Below are positions 35,794 through 44,716 of a stretch of 64,000 nt of DNA, piece after piece (positions within the stretch are counted from its first letter, which is position 1; each line of letters starts with the position of its first letter). Below the pieces are notes generated by a model. It saw only the letters and a program-made list of their open reading frames with translations, ran no database searches and was not told where the DNA came from. The stretch covers positions 124,001 through 188,000 of the forward strand of contig JAFGAC010000194.1 of the NCBI GenBank assembly GCA_016933835.1, read 5' to 3'. Both the position numbers and the translations under genes were made by a program. The stretch is from Clostridiales bacterium. Lineage in GTDB: Bacteria > Bacillota > Clostridia > Peptostreptococcales > Acidaminobacteraceae.

Positions 35794-36479
35794 ATTCGTA
35801 TGCCTTTCTCAATAGCTTGTTTAGCAGCATTTTGCTCAGCTTCTTTTTTATTTTTACCTTCACCGCGACCTAAAATTTTATTATCTGCAATGACTGCTAT
35901 TGTAAAGATTTTATTATGGTCAGGTCCCTCTTCTAATACAACTTCATAACTTATTTCAACTTGTCCATTTTTTTGAAGTATTTCTTGAAGTGCTGTCTTA
36001 TAATCTAAAATTATTTCTCCTGATATAGCCATTTTGATTTTCTCATCCAATATTCTCAATATGAATTCTTTCGCATTTTCAATGTTTGAATCAAGATAAA
36101 TAGCACCTATAAGCGCCTCTAGAGCATCTGCCAATATTGATGGCCTTTCTTTTCCTCCAGTTATTACTTCCCCTTTTCCAAATCTCATGAATTCACCTAA
36201 ATTAAGCGCTTTTGCGGTCTCCGATAATGTTTCTTCGCATACAATGGTCGCGCGTGCTTTAGTAAGACCACCTTCAGGTTGATTACTCAATTTTGAAAAT
36301 AAATATTCAGTGATTACAAAACTAAGAATTGAATCACCAAAAAATTCCATTCTTTCATTATTGTTTCCTTTATATTCTCTGTTTTCATTTTTAAACGAAC
36401 TATGAGTCATAGCTTCAATCAATAATTCCCTGTTTTTAAATGCATAATCCATTGAGTTTTCTAATTTTTTGTAATTCAT
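35790..36479 (-). CDS. rnc: Ribonuclease III
   Basis: 229 aa from ATG 36479 (GGAGGAGGG just upstream). RNase III cuts double-stranded RNA in rRNA and mRNA maturation. The catalytic motif NERMEFFGDSILSFVITEYL and the later E residue (ADALEALIGAIYLDSN) are present. The C-terminal dsRNA-binding domain contains DYKTALQEILQK and GEGKNKKEAEQNAAKQAI. It starts the rnc-radical SAM-smc-ftsY unit behind a good promoter. Confidence 0.98.
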   Translation of the reverse strand: MNYKKLENSMDYAFKNRELLIEAMTHSSFKNENREYKGNNNERMEFFGDSILSFVITEYLFSKLSNQPEGGLTKARATIVCEETLSETAKALNLGEFMRFGKGEVITGGKERPSILADALEALIGAIYLDSNIENAKEFILRILDEKIKMAISGEIILDYKTALQEILQKNGQVEISYEVVLEEGPDHNKIFTIAVIADNKILGRGEGKNKKEAEQNAAKQAIEKGIRI

Positions 36480-36548
36480 ATAACCCTCCTCCAGAGGACT
36501 TTTTAACGTCATCAAGTTTTGAAAACATAAAAAAATCTTCTAACATAT

Positions 36549-36577
36549 ATTCTATTATTTAAGCCTGTAAATTACAA
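36549..36577 (-). promoter_or_regulatory. Promoter for rnc-smc-ftsY
   Basis: -35 TTGTAA (36572-36577), 17-base spacer, -10 TAGAAT (36549-36554). The leader to rnc is about 60 nt. Confidence 0.7.
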
Positions 36578-36602
36578 TAGATTGTCTTATAAAGAATAAA
36601 AA

Positions 36603-36623
36603 AAGCGAGAAATTCTCGCTTTA
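36603..36623 (-). terminator. Intrinsic terminator of the fatty-acid operon
   Basis: AAAGCGAGAA (36603-36612) pairs with 36614-36623, followed by seven U's on the minus strand. The stem starts in the fabF stop codon. Confidence 0.88.
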
Positions 36624-37859
36624 TTCATATTTTTTAAATATTAATGTGCCATTATGTCCACCAAATCCCAAAGAATTTGAAAGACCGTATTTTATATCCC
36701 GTTTTTTTCCTTCATTTGGTGTATAATCCAAATCCAGTCCATCATCAGGTGTTGTGTAATTAATTGTCGGAGGTATAAATCCTTCTTTCAATGCCATCAC
36801 AACAGCAATTGCTTCAATACTGCCAGCAGCTCCCAATAAGTGACCTGTCATGGATTTTGTGCTGTTGATCGAAATATTTTTAGCCTCATCACCAAATACC
36901 GATTTTATTGCTAATGTTTCATATTTATCATTTAGAGGTGTTGATGTGCCATGTGCATTTATATGATCAATATCGGAATTTTGTATTTTCGCATCATTTA
37001 TTGCCATTTTCATCGCTCGAGCAGCGCCTTCACCATCTGGATGTGGTGATGTTATATGATATGCATCTGCTGTATAACCATATCCTACAATTTCTGCATA
37101 AATTTTCGCATTTCTTTCAATTGCATGATCATACTCTTCCAATATCAGCATTCCAGCACCCTCACTCATAACAAATCCATCCCTGTCTTTGTCAAAAGGC
37201 CTTGACGCTTTTTCTGGATTTTCATTTCTTGTAGACAAAGCTTTCATCGCACAAAACCCTGCAATGCTCAACGGTGTTATTGCCGCTTCAGCACCACCTG
37301 CAAACATCAAATCGGCATCACCTCTTTGAATGATTTTAAATGCATCACCAATTGCGTGTGTAGAAGAAGCACATGCAGTAACAACTGTCGTATTAGGACC
37401 TTTTGCACCAGTAGCAATTGAAATATGTCCAGCACCGATATTTGTAATCATCATTGGTATAAAAAACGGACTAATCCTACCAGGACCTTTCTCAAACATC
37501 TTTCGGGCTTCACTTTCAAATGTTTCAATGCCTCCAACGCCTGAACCCAATACAACACCAAAACGATCCATATTAACTTTTTCAACATCAATTAAAGAAT
37601 CAATAAGCGCCATTTTTGCACTTCCCACAGCAAAGTGAGTAAATTTATCCATTCTTTTCAATTCTTTTTTAGTGACATACTCTGAAGCATCGAAATCTTT
37701 GACTTCTCCCGCTATATGTGCGTCAAGTTCTGAGGCATCAAACAATGTAATCTGCCCAATACCATTAGTGCCTTTCTTCAAATTCTCCCAATACTTTTCA
37801 AGTCCAGTACCAATAGGAGAAATGACACCTATTCCTGTAACAACTACTCGCTTTGTCAT
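36621..37859 (-). CDS. fabF: 3-oxoacyl-ACP synthase II (KAS II)
   Basis: 412 aa. It elongates acyl-ACP by condensation with malonyl-ACP. The Cys-His-His triad appears in [28 protein letters not shown] and [15 protein letters not shown]. The N-terminus [13 protein letters not shown] and C-terminal [14 protein letters not shown] are typical. GGAGG precedes the start. Last gene of the fapR-plsX-fabH-fabD-fabG-acpP-fabF operon. Confidence 0.98.
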   Translation of the reverse strand: MTKRVVVTGIGVISPIGTGLEKYWENLKKGTNGIGQITLFDASELDAHIAGEVKDFDASEYVTKKELKRMDKFTHFAVGSAKMALIDSLIDVEKVNMDRFGVVLGSGVGGIETFESEARKMFEKGPGRISPFFIPMMITNIGAGHISIATGAKGPNTTVVTACASSTHAIGDAFKIIQRGDADLMFAGGAEAAITPLSIAGFCAMKALSTRNENPEKASRPFDKDRDGFVMSEGAGMLILEEYDHAIERNAKIYAEIVGYGYTADAYHITSPHPDGEGAARAMKMAINDAKIQNSDIDHINAHGTSTPLNDKYETLAIKSVFGDEAKNISINSTKSMTGHLLGAAGSIEAIAVVMALKEGFIPPTINYTTPDDGLDLDYTPNEGKKRDIKYGLSNSLGFGGHNGTLIFKKYE

Positions 37860-37876
37860 CTTAAATCCTCCGCTTT

Positions 37877-38113
37877 TTATAATTTCGATTCTACGTATCT
37901 CGCGATATCTCCGATGCTTGTAAATTTTTCTGCATCTTCATCAGGAATCTCTATATCAAATTCATCTTCTAGAGCCATAACAACTTCAACTGCGTCCAAT
38001 GAATCTGCTTCTAAATCTCCCATCAATGATGTTGTATCTACTATTACTACATCTTCTTCCAATCCTAATTGTTCAATAATGATTTCTTTTGTTTTATCAA
38101 ATACTTTTGACAT
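37877..38113 (-). CDS. acpP: Acyl carrier protein
   Basis: 78 aa from ATG 38113 (AGGTGA five bases upstream; the GTG at 38122 is part of that site). ACP carries growing acyl chains on 4'-phosphopantetheine attached to the serine of [16 protein letters not shown], which is present. It is strongly acidic, as expected. It lies between fabG and fabF. Confidence 0.98.
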   Translation of the reverse strand: MSKVFDKTKEIIIEQLGLEEDVVIVDTTSLMGDLEADSLDAVEVVMALEDEFDIEIPDEDAEKFTSIGDIARYVESKL

Positions 38114-38159
38114 ATAAATCACCTTTCCTTTTCTTTTTATTTTTTTATTTTTATTTTAT

Positions 38160-38900
38160 TTACATAACCATGCCACCGTCAAGATTGATTACTTGTCCGG
38201 TAATATAGTTTGATACACTACTTGATAAGAATACGACTAAATTGGCAACATCTTCTGGTTGTCCGTAGACACCAAGTGGAATAGCCTTTGCATAACTTTC
38301 TTTCACTTCTTCTGTAAGTTCTTTTGTCATTTCAGTTTCTATGAATCCAGGTGCGACAGCATTCACATTGATATTCCTTGATGCAAACTCTTTCGCCAAA
38401 GATTTTGTAAGCCCAATAACTCCAGCTTTGGACGCTGCATAATTCGCTTGACCCGCATTCCCCATTACGCCTACAACTGATGAAATATTGATAATCTTTC
38501 CATATCTTGCCTTCATCATCAATTTTCCAAAGTGCTTGCTGCATAGAAAAGTGCCTTTTAAATTAATTTCAATGACTTTCATGAAGTCATCTTCTTTCAT
38601 TCGCATAACTAGGCCATCTTTAGTAATACCTGCATTATTTACCAATATGTCAATTCGTCCAAACTCTTTATATACAGCTTTTGCAAACTCTTCAACACTT
38701 TTTTCATTAGAAACATCCGCTTTGTAAATCATGGCTTTGCCACCCATAATTTCTATTTCACTTTTCACTTCTTTTGCTTTTTCATCACTGCTTGTGTAAT
38801 TGATTACTACATGTGCACCTTCTTTTGCAAGCATCAATGCAATTGCTTTTCCAATACCTCTTGATCCGCCTGTGACAACTGCCACTTGATCTTTTAGCAC
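38160..38900 (-). CDS. fabG: 3-oxoacyl-ACP reductase
   Basis: 246 aa from a GTG start, GGGAGG eight bases upstream. This NADPH-dependent short-chain dehydrogenase reduces 3-ketoacyl-ACP. The cofactor loop is VTGGSRGIGKAIAL; NNAGITKDG, the catalytic serine in ISSVVGVMGNAGQANYAASK and the Tyr-x-x-x-Lys of YAASKAG are intact. The C-terminus ITGQVINLDGGMVM is typical of FabG. Confidence 0.98.
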   Translation of the reverse strand: MLKDQVAVVTGGSRGIGKAIALMLAKEGAHVVINYTSSDEKAKEVKSEIEIMGGKAMIYKADVSNEKSVEEFAKAVYKEFGRIDILVNNAGITKDGLVMRMKEDDFMKVIEINLKGTFLCSKHFGKLMMKARYGKIINISSVVGVMGNAGQANYAASKAGVIGLTKSLAKEFASRNINVNAVAPGFIETEMTKELTEEVKESYAKAIPLGVYGQPEDVANLVVFLSSSVSNYITGQVINLDGGMVM

Positions 38901-38905
38901 ATTTA

Positions 38906-39841
38906 TTACCTCCCAAGCTTTTCTAAAGTTTTTTCTAAAGATTCCATATTTTCAACATTAAGTATCAAGACATCTTTTGAAATTCTTTTAATGAATTTAC
39001 CTAATGATTTATCAGGTCCAACTTCAATAAATATATCAAAACCATCATCAATAAGTTTCTGTATGGATTCTTCCCACCTTACAGCATTAGATACTTGTTT
39101 AACCAATACTTCAAATGTCTCATTGCTGTCTTTGTTATAGTCGGCATAAACATTATTTACCAGAGGAATGTCTAGAGTTTTTATTTCTATTTTTTCAAGT
39201 TCCACTTTCAGTTTTTCTCCTGCGCCAACCAACATAGAAGTATGAAAAGGTGCCGACACTGGCAACATTACAGCTTTTTTTGCGCCATTTTCTTTTGCTA
39301 TCGAAACCGCGGCTTCAACAGCCAATGTTTCACCAGCTATAACCAGCTGCCCAGGGCAATTATAATTCACAGCTTGAACAACACCAATACTAGATGCTTC
39401 TCTGCATGCTGCTTCAACTTTTTCGTTGGAAAGACCTAAAATTGCAGCCATAGTACCTTTCCCATCTGGTACTGCTTCCTGCATAAACTTACCTCTTTGA
39501 GTCACTATTTTAAGTGCATCATCAAATTTCATCGCACCTGCCACAACAAGTGCCGAATATTCACCTAAACTAAGTCCCGCAACAGCTTGAGGTATAACCC
39601 CTTTTTCTTCTAAAACTTTTGCAGCAGCATAACTCACTGTCAAAATTGAAGGCTGTGTATATTCTGTCATTCTCAATTTTTCATCATTAGAATCAAAACA
39701 AAGTTCAGCCATATTATATCCAAGTGCGTCATTTGCCTGATTAAAAATCTCTTTTACTATATCAAAATGATCATATAATTCTTTTCCCATCCCAAGATAT
39801 TGAGCACCTTGTCCAGGAAATACAAAAGCTATTTTCCCCAT
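38906..39841 (-). CDS. fabD: Malonyl-CoA:ACP transacylase
   Basis: 311 aa from ATG 39841 (GGAGG seven bases upstream; the ATG at 39859 overlaps fabH without a site). It moves malonyl from CoA to ACP. Motifs: FVFPGQGAQYLGMGKEL, catalytic serine in GLSLGEYSALV, PVSAPFHTSML, and EVGPDKSLGKFIK near the C-terminus. No fabK lies between it and fabH. Confidence 0.98.
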   Translation of the reverse strand: MGKIAFVFPGQGAQYLGMGKELYDHFDIVKEIFNQANDALGYNMAELCFDSNDEKLRMTEYTQPSILTVSYAAAKVLEEKGVIPQAVAGLSLGEYSALVVAGAMKFDDALKIVTQRGKFMQEAVPDGKGTMAAILGLSNEKVEAACREASSIGVVQAVNYNCPGQLVIAGETLAVEAAVSIAKENGAKKAVMLPVSAPFHTSMLVGAGEKLKVELEKIEIKTLDIPLVNNVYADYNKDSNETFEVLVKQVSNAVRWEESIQKLIDDGFDIFIEVGPDKSLGKFIKRISKDVLILNVENMESLEKTLEKLGR

Positions 39842-39852
39842 ATTTGCCTCCA

Positions 39853-40842
39853 TTACCATTTAATGAGTGCTGCGCCCCAAGTTAAACCGCCCCCGAAACC
39901 AACTAATACAATATGGTCTCCCTTATTTATTTTACCTTCACTCACAGCTTCATCCAATGCAATTGGAATTGAAGCGGCTGACATATTTCCATATTTATCT
40001 AGATTGACTTTCACTTTTTCCATCGGCAATTTGATTCTTTTCGCCGCAGCTTCTATGATTCTGATATTGGCTTGATGCGGCACCAGATAGTCAACATCTT
40101 CTAACTCCAATCCAGCTTTTTTTATCACAGTCTCAGCACCTTGTCCCATGATTCTAACGGCAAATTTAAAAACTTCACCGCCACCCATTTGAATGAAATG
40201 CTCTTTATTATTAACCGTTTCAATTGTTGCAGGCTTTCTTGAACCGCCTGCAGGCTGTGTCAAATATTTCCCGCCTTCGCCTTTTGCACCTAAATCTGTA
40301 CTTAAAATGCCACTTCCTTCTTCAACCTCACCTAATACAACAGCTCCAGCACCGTCTCCAAATAATACACATGTCCCACGATCTGTCCAATCAGTTATTT
40401 TCGATAAAGTCTCAGCTCCTATAACTAATACTTTTTTATACATTCCTGTTGCTATGAATTGTTGTCCTGTTGTAATTCCATAAAGAAATCCTGAACAAGC
40501 TGCTTCAAGATCAAAAGCCGCCGCATTTTTAGCACCCAGTTTATCTTGCAATATACAGGCAGTTGCAGGAAAAGCCATATCAGGTGTAACTGTAGCAACT
40601 ATGATTAAATCCAGCTCTTCTGCAGTGACTCCAGCCATTTCCATAGCCTTTAAAGCCGCTTCATATGAAAGGTCAGATGTCGCTGTATTTTCATCTGCAA
40701 TTCTTCTTTCTTTTATACCAGTTCTTGAAACAATCCATTCATCTGAAGTTTCAACCATTTTTTCCAAATCAAAATTCGTCAAAATTTTCTCTGGCAAAGC
40801 ACTTCCTGTACCCAAGATACCGACACTTTTTAAGTTATTCAA
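39853..40842 (-). CDS. fabH: 3-oxoacyl-ACP synthase III (KAS III)
   Basis: 329 aa from a TTG at 40842, giving [25 protein letters not shown] and GGAG lie just upstream inside the end of plsX. An open frame continues to 40926 without a good site. FabH starts fatty-acid synthesis by condensing acetyl-CoA with malonyl-ACP. The catalytic cysteine lies in [12 protein letters not shown], histidine in [16 protein letters not shown] and asparagine in [13 protein letters not shown]. Confidence 0.96.
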   Translation of the reverse strand: MNNLKSVGILGTGSALPEKILTNFDLEKMVETSDEWIVSRTGIKERRIADENTATSDLSYEAALKAMEMAGVTAEELDLIIVATVTPDMAFPATACILQDKLGAKNAAAFDLEAACSGFLYGITTGQQFIATGMYKKVLVIGAETLSKITDWTDRGTCVLFGDGAGAVVLGEVEEGSGILSTDLGAKGEGGKYLTQPAGGSRKPATIETVNNKEHFIQMGGGEVFKFAVRIMGQGAETVIKKAGLELEDVDYLVPHQANIRIIEAAAKRIKLPMEKVKVNLDKYGNMSAASIPIALDEAVSEGKINKGDHIVLVGFGGGLTWGAALIKW

Positions 40843-41839
40843 TTTCTCCACTCCTGTCTTGAACATAATTTTGTATTTTTTCAATAACGCCTGATTGAAT
40901 ATATTTTTCTGTATAACGCACAGCATTCATCATCGCCTTTGCATTAGAACTGCCATGAGCTTTGATTACAGCTCCTTTTACACCAAGCAAAGGTGCACCA
41001 CCATACTCTGTATAATCCATCTTCTTTTTAAAATCATCAAAACCTTTTTTGACCATCACGCCAGCCAATAAAGAGAAAACATTCTTTTTAAAGACACTCT
41101 TGATATTGTTCGAAAATGTTTTTGCAACCCCTTCAGTCAACTTAAGAATTATGTTGCCTGTAAAACCATCTGCCACGACTATATCTGCAACACCAAATGG
41201 TATGTCACGACCTTCAACATTTCCTATGAAGTTCAGATCTGATTTTTCAAGTAAATCATAAGCCTCTTGAACAACGACAGTTCCTTTACCCTTTTCTGCC
41301 CCGATATTTGCAAGACCTACCTTTGGCGACTCAATTCCGAGTACAAATTCTCCATAGTAAGAACCCATTACTGCAAACTCCAGAAGATTTCGCGACTTGA
41401 CATCGGCATTTGCACCAGCATCCGTTAAAATTCCCATTTTATTATCCATAGGGAAAACTGATGCAATCGCAGGCCTGTCTATGCCCCTAATTCTTCCTGT
41501 GCGTAAAAGTGCTCCTGCAAGTAAAGCCCCTGTGTTGCCAGCAGATATAAATCCATCTATCTCATTTTTCTTAAGCAAGTCCAATCCTCTTACCATTGAA
41601 GAATCTTTTTTTCTTTTTATAGCTACAACCGGTTTATCATCATTTGTAATCACTTCAGTTGTTGCTTCTATGATTACTCGGGATAAATCAACTTTATAAT
41701 TATCAAGTTCTTTTCTTATTTTATACTCATCACCAATAAGCATAAGATCACTTTTTACATATTTTAAAGCCTCTACTGCGCCTTTAACTGTTTCTTGTGG
41801 CGCATGGTCTCCACCCATAGCATCGATCGCTATTATCAT
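40835..41839 (-). CDS. plsX: Phosphate acyltransferase PlsX
   Basis: 334 aa. PlsX converts acyl-ACP to acyl-phosphate for PlsY in phospholipid synthesis, and also exchanges with acyl-phosphate made by fatty acid kinase. Motifs: [65 protein letters not shown] and [28 protein letters not shown] precedes the start. FakA is encoded about 13 kb upstream in the same window. Confidence 0.98.
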   Translation of the reverse strand: MIIAIDAMGGDHAPQETVKGAVEALKYVKSDLMLIGDEYKIRKELDNYKVDLSRVIIEATTEVITNDDKPVVAIKRKKDSSMVRGLDLLKKNEIDGFISAGNTGALLAGALLRTGRIRGIDRPAIASVFPMDNKMGILTDAGANADVKSRNLLEFAVMGSYYGEFVLGIESPKVGLANIGAEKGKGTVVVQEAYDLLEKSDLNFIGNVEGRDIPFGVADIVVADGFTGNIILKLTEGVAKTFSNNIKSVFKKNVFSLLAGVMVKKGFDDFKKKMDYTEYGGAPLLGVKGAVIKAHGSSNAKAMMNAVRYTEKYIQSGVIEKIQNYVQDRSGEIE

Positions 41840-41850
41840 ATTCTCCCCCC

Positions 41851-42408
41851 CTATACCGCTTTCATAATAAATTTACTTCTAAAAACCTGTTCATCATGCG
41901 CATTTATAAATACATGAACATAATATTCATTTTCTTTAATTTGAGTAACTTTGGCTTTTGCTACAAGTTTTTCTCCTGCTTTTACCGGTATATTATATTT
42001 AAGATTAGCAACGCCTGTAATAGCAACCTCAGCATCAATTACAGCCAATGATAGCGATTCAGCCATCGCAAATATATGATGACCTTTCACAATTTGAGTT
42101 TTCTCAAAGACCATTGATACATCAGTGTCTAGTACAGAAATAGCACGATTATTCAGCTCAAGGTCTAAAAGTTCTCCAACAATTTCCGATTGGGAAAGTG
42201 TTCTAACTTTGTTGTAATTTTCTTTTGCGACGACTTTAATCCTAGTTCTCAATTCAGGTATTCCCAGCATCATTCTATCTAATCTGATTGTTTGAATACT
42301 CACTTTTAATTGATCACTCAATGAATCATCCGTAACAAAAGGATCATTTTCGATTATTTCAATCAATTGGTCTTGACGCGCTTGCTTTGCTGTTTTAGTT
42401 TTCAACAT
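41851..42408 (-). CDS. fapR: Malonyl-CoA-responsive repressor FapR
   Basis: 185 aa from ATG 42408 (GGAG five bases upstream). FapR represses fatty-acid and phospholipid genes until malonyl-CoA releases it. The N-terminal helix-turn-helix region contains DQLIEIIENDPFVTDDSLSD and SIQTIRLDRMMLGIPELRTR, very close to the family consensus. The C-terminal hot-dog domain binds malonyl-CoA. It heads the operon it should control and has a palindromic operator just upstream. Confidence 0.96.
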   Translation of the reverse strand: MLKTKTAKQARQDQLIEIIENDPFVTDDSLSDQLKVSIQTIRLDRMMLGIPELRTRIKVVAKENYNKVRTLSQSEIVGELLDLELNNRAISVLDTDVSMVFEKTQIVKGHHIFAMAESLSLAVIDAEVAITGVANLKYNIPVKAGEKLVAKAKVTQIKENEYYVHVFINAHDEQVFRSKFIMKAV

Positions 42409-42431
42409 CACCACTCCGTTAGTACTTAATT

Positions 42432-42448
42432 TTAGTACCTGCTACTAA
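42432..42448. promoter_or_regulatory. FapR operator
   Basis: A 17-bp palindrome, TTAGTA-CCTGC-TACTAA on the + strand, matches the FapR-box pattern of inverted TTAGTA half-sites. It lies just downstream of the -10 of the fapR promoter. An extra TTAGTAC half-site sits at 42419-42425. Autoregulation of the fap/fab operon is the natural reading. Confidence 0.82.
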
Positions 42449-42453
42449 TTGTA

Positions 42454-42482
42454 AGTATAATAGATTTACAAATCAAAATCAA
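42454..42482 (-). promoter_or_regulatory. Promoter for fapR-plsX-fab operon
   Basis: -35 TTGATT (42477-42482), 17-base spacer, -10 TATACT (42454-42459). The FapR palindrome begins six bases downstream of the -10, where bound FapR would block initiation. Confidence 0.75.
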
Positions 42483-42503
42483 TACCTTTGTCAAAAAATA
42501 AAT

Positions 42504-42526
42504 AAAGCCGGTTAAAAACCGACTTT
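42504..42526 (-). terminator. Intrinsic terminator of the oxidoreductase module
   Basis: AAAGTCGGTT pairs with AACCGGCTTT (one G-U), 3-nt loop, then ATTTATTTTTTG on the minus strand. It lies 12 bases past the MoaD-like stop and isolates this unit from fapR. Confidence 0.82.
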
Positions 42527-42537
42527 ACTTCTATTCT

Positions 42538-42762
42538 TCAACCCCCTCCAACTGGTGGAAATATCGAAATAATATCTTTGTCTTTTATAAAATCCGATAA
42601 ATTACTGTGAATGCCGTTGATCATTAAAATGGCAACATCATTCACATCAATTCCAATAATGCTTATTATATCGTTGCATGTAGATCCTTCTGCAACTTCC
42701 ATAAAATCTTTTTTAAATCGATTCAATCTCAAAGTGGCAAATAATCTCACTTCTACATTCAT
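42538..42762 (-). CDS. MoaD/ThiS-family sulfur carrier protein
   Basis: 74 aa. A ubiquitin-like fold small protein ending in GGG, the C-terminal diglycine that is adenylated and thiocarboxylated. N-terminal VEVRLFATLRL and C-terminal DIISIFPPVGGG are typical of MoaD, the small subunit of molybdopterin synthase. It starts immediately after the aldehyde ferredoxin oxidoreductase stop, consistent with supplying pterin cofactor for that enzyme. No MoaE or other cofactor genes are in the window. Confidence 0.88.
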   Translation of the reverse strand: MNVEVRLFATLRLNRFKKDFMEVAEGSTCNDIISIIGIDVNDVAILMINGIHSNLSDFIKDKDIISIFPPVGGG

Positions 42763-44556
42763 TTAATCTATTCCTAATTCTTTCAATTTTTTCTCTGTAG
42801 GAATACCAATAGAATCCCATCCTCTTTCAGAATAATATTCTGGAAGTAAGATACCCAATTCATGCACTCTCCCTTTTGAAGGACCCACTTCAATCGCATC
42901 ATTCAATAGTCTAGGCGGTAAAGTATCCTCTGAAGGAGCAATTCCAGCTTCTAAATTATACAATTTTTCAAGATTGTAAATTCTCTCTCCTGCTTTTAAA
43001 ATGCTTTCACCATCAAAATTCATACCAGTAGCAGCATTCATGAATTCAGCATAATCATCAGCACCTAATGCAAAAGAAGTAAATAAGCAAAAACCAAGCG
43101 AGTCGATAGCTGCTGTCAAATCTTGAAATATTTTTGTCCATACTGGTTTGTCTTTAGTCTCAAAACGATCAAGCGCCTGTGGCAATGACAATATTTCAGG
43201 TGAGATCATATAACCTCTTACATGGCAACCTCCGCGATTTGATGTAGCATAATTAAGTCCTTGTCCTTGGACACCTCTAGGATCATAAGCAGGCATTTCA
43301 AGTTTTTTAACACTCATCGACAAATCACTTCTACCATAACTCTCAGCCAATCGATAAGAACCAAGTGCTATTTTGTCACCAAACCCTTCTCTTAAACCTG
43401 TTTTTCGCATCCATTCGGTCATAGAAGCCGCATCACCAAATTCAAGCTTCATGCCATCGAGCTCTTCATCTTTGATATACCCTCTTTGATAAAGTTCCAT
43501 GGCGGCAGCAAGAGTAGAACCCGCTGAAATTGTGTCAATACCCATTTCATTGCACATGTGGTTTGCAAGAATAATCTCATTCAAATCATTGATTCCAAGA
43601 TCCGATCCAAATGCCCAGATAGTTTCATACTCAGGTCCACCACCTTCACCATCTCCAATTCTTACATGACGGCCACATGCAATCGGACAGCCATAGCAAG
43701 CAGTGTTTTTTATCAAAAATTTATCCGCCAATGTTTCTCCACTTATATCATCTGCATCAGCAAATTGAGATAATTGAAAATTATTCGTAGGAAGCATTCC
43801 CGCTTCATTGATGATATTGACCAATACTGCCGTTCCATAAGTTGGCAATCCTGAACCAGTAACGCCGTTTTCTTTTATTTTAACCAATGATTCTTTATAT
43901 GTTTTCATCAATGCTTCTTTATCATATACTTCAACTTTATTAGTTCCACGCACAGCTATCGCCTTTAAATTCTTTGAACCCATTACTGCCCCTACACCTG
44001 ATCGACCTGCTGCACGATCTTTTTCATTCATGACGCTTGCGATTAATGACAAGTTTTCACCGCCAGGTCCGATTGTCAATACTTTCGCTTTTGGATCTGT
44101 TGCTTCTTTGATTCTATTTGTCACATCAGTTACCAATCCACCCCAATATTCTGCCGCATCTCTTATTTCAACATGCTCATTATTAATATAGATATACACA
44201 GGTTTTTCTGATTTTCCTTCTACTATAATTAGGTCATATCCTGCAAATTTCAACTCTGGTCCCCAAAAACCGCCAGAATTTGAACTTGCAATTGTTCCAC
44301 TCAGCGGAGATTTTGTTACAACCATATATCTCGAACCTGCCGGTGCAGAAATACCAGTTACAGGACCTGTTACAAACAAAATTTTATTATCTTCACTAAA
44401 AGGTTCTATCTCAGGATCAACTTCATCCATATACATTTTAGTTCCAAGTCCCCGACCGCCAATAAAATTTTCAGCATTTTTTTCATTCAGAAGTTCTACA
44501 TTGATTTTACCTGTCGTCAAATTGATTCTCAAATATTTTCCAGTGTAACCATACAT
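42763..44556 (-). CDS. aor: Aldehyde ferredoxin oxidoreductase (tungsten/molybdopterin)
   Basis: 597 aa, the normal AOR length. AOR interconverts aldehydes and carboxylic acids with ferredoxin, using a bis-pterin tungsten (or molybdenum) site and one 4Fe-4S cluster. The cluster ligands are visible as C287, C290 and C294 (ACYGCPIACGR) plus C490 (SLGFCLFT), the same pattern as the Pyrococcus enzyme. The pterin-binding N-terminal domain includes FIGGRGLGTKM and RSGVGAVMGSKNLKAI. GAGGAGGG precedes the start. A sigma-54 promoter lies upstream, beyond which is its probable activator. Confidence 0.96.
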   Translation of the reverse strand: MYGYTGKYLRINLTTGKINVELLNEKNAENFIGGRGLGTKMYMDEVDPEIEPFSEDNKILFVTGPVTGISAPAGSRYMVVTKSPLSGTIASSNSGGFWGPELKFAGYDLIIVEGKSEKPVYIYINNEHVEIRDAAEYWGGLVTDVTNRIKEATDPKAKVLTIGPGGENLSLIASVMNEKDRAAGRSGVGAVMGSKNLKAIAVRGTNKVEVYDKEALMKTYKESLVKIKENGVTGSGLPTYGTAVLVNIINEAGMLPTNNFQLSQFADADDISGETLADKFLIKNTACYGCPIACGRHVRIGDGEGGGPEYETIWAFGSDLGINDLNEIILANHMCNEMGIDTISAGSTLAAAMELYQRGYIKDEELDGMKLEFGDAASMTEWMRKTGLREGFGDKIALGSYRLAESYGRSDLSMSVKKLEMPAYDPRGVQGQGLNYATSNRGGCHVRGYMISPEILSLPQALDRFETKDKPVWTKIFQDLTAAIDSLGFCLFTSFALGADDYAEFMNAATGMNFDGESILKAGERIYNLEKLYNLEAGIAPSEDTLPPRLLNDAIEVGPSKGRVHELGILLPEYYSERGWDSIGIPTEKKLKELGID

Positions 44557-44590
44557 ATTTATCCCTCCTCTATATTTTCACTTATAATTA

Positions 44591-44608
44591 ATGCAATTAC
44601 TATGCCAA
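44591..44608 (-). promoter_or_regulatory. Sigma-54 (-24/-12) promoter of the oxidoreductase operon
   Basis: The minus strand reads TTGGCAT-AGTAA-TTGCAT, matching TGGCAc-N5-TTGCa with the invariant GG and GC correctly spaced. The expected start is near 44582, giving a leader of about 25 nt with GAGGAGGG. The neighbouring gene encodes a sigma-54 activator. Confidence 0.87.
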
Positions 44609-44654
44609 GGTTCCTACACTCTCATTTTAAATGCTTCATATTGAAAAGAAAAAA

Positions 44655-44679
44655 GATGCGTTCTATTTTTGAACACATC
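44655..44679 (-). terminator. Intrinsic terminator of the sigma-54 activator gene
   Basis: GATGTGTTC pairs with GAACGCATC (one G-U) around AAAAATA, followed by TTTTTTCTTTT on the minus strand. It lies in the spacer between the activator gene and the oxidoreductase promoter. Confidence 0.85.
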
Positions 44680-44680
44680 C

Positions 44681-44716
44681 AACATATTTTTATGTTCTAT
44701 TTCGTAACAGTGTTAC
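44681..44716. promoter_or_regulatory. Two palindromes, candidate activator-binding sites
   Basis: AACATA-TTTT-TATGTT (44681-44696) and GTAACA-G-TGTTAC (44704-44716) are perfect inverted repeats centred about 105 and 130 bases upstream of the expected sigma-54 start. That is the usual distance for enhancer-binding-protein sites. The second overlaps the last codons of the activator gene. Function inferred. Confidence 0.5.

Noticed and set aside
44655-44679. Inverted repeat GATGTGTTC/GAACGCATC considered as a third activator-binding site
   Set aside because: It is followed by TTTTTTCTTTT in the direction of the activator gene, so an intrinsic terminator explains it better.
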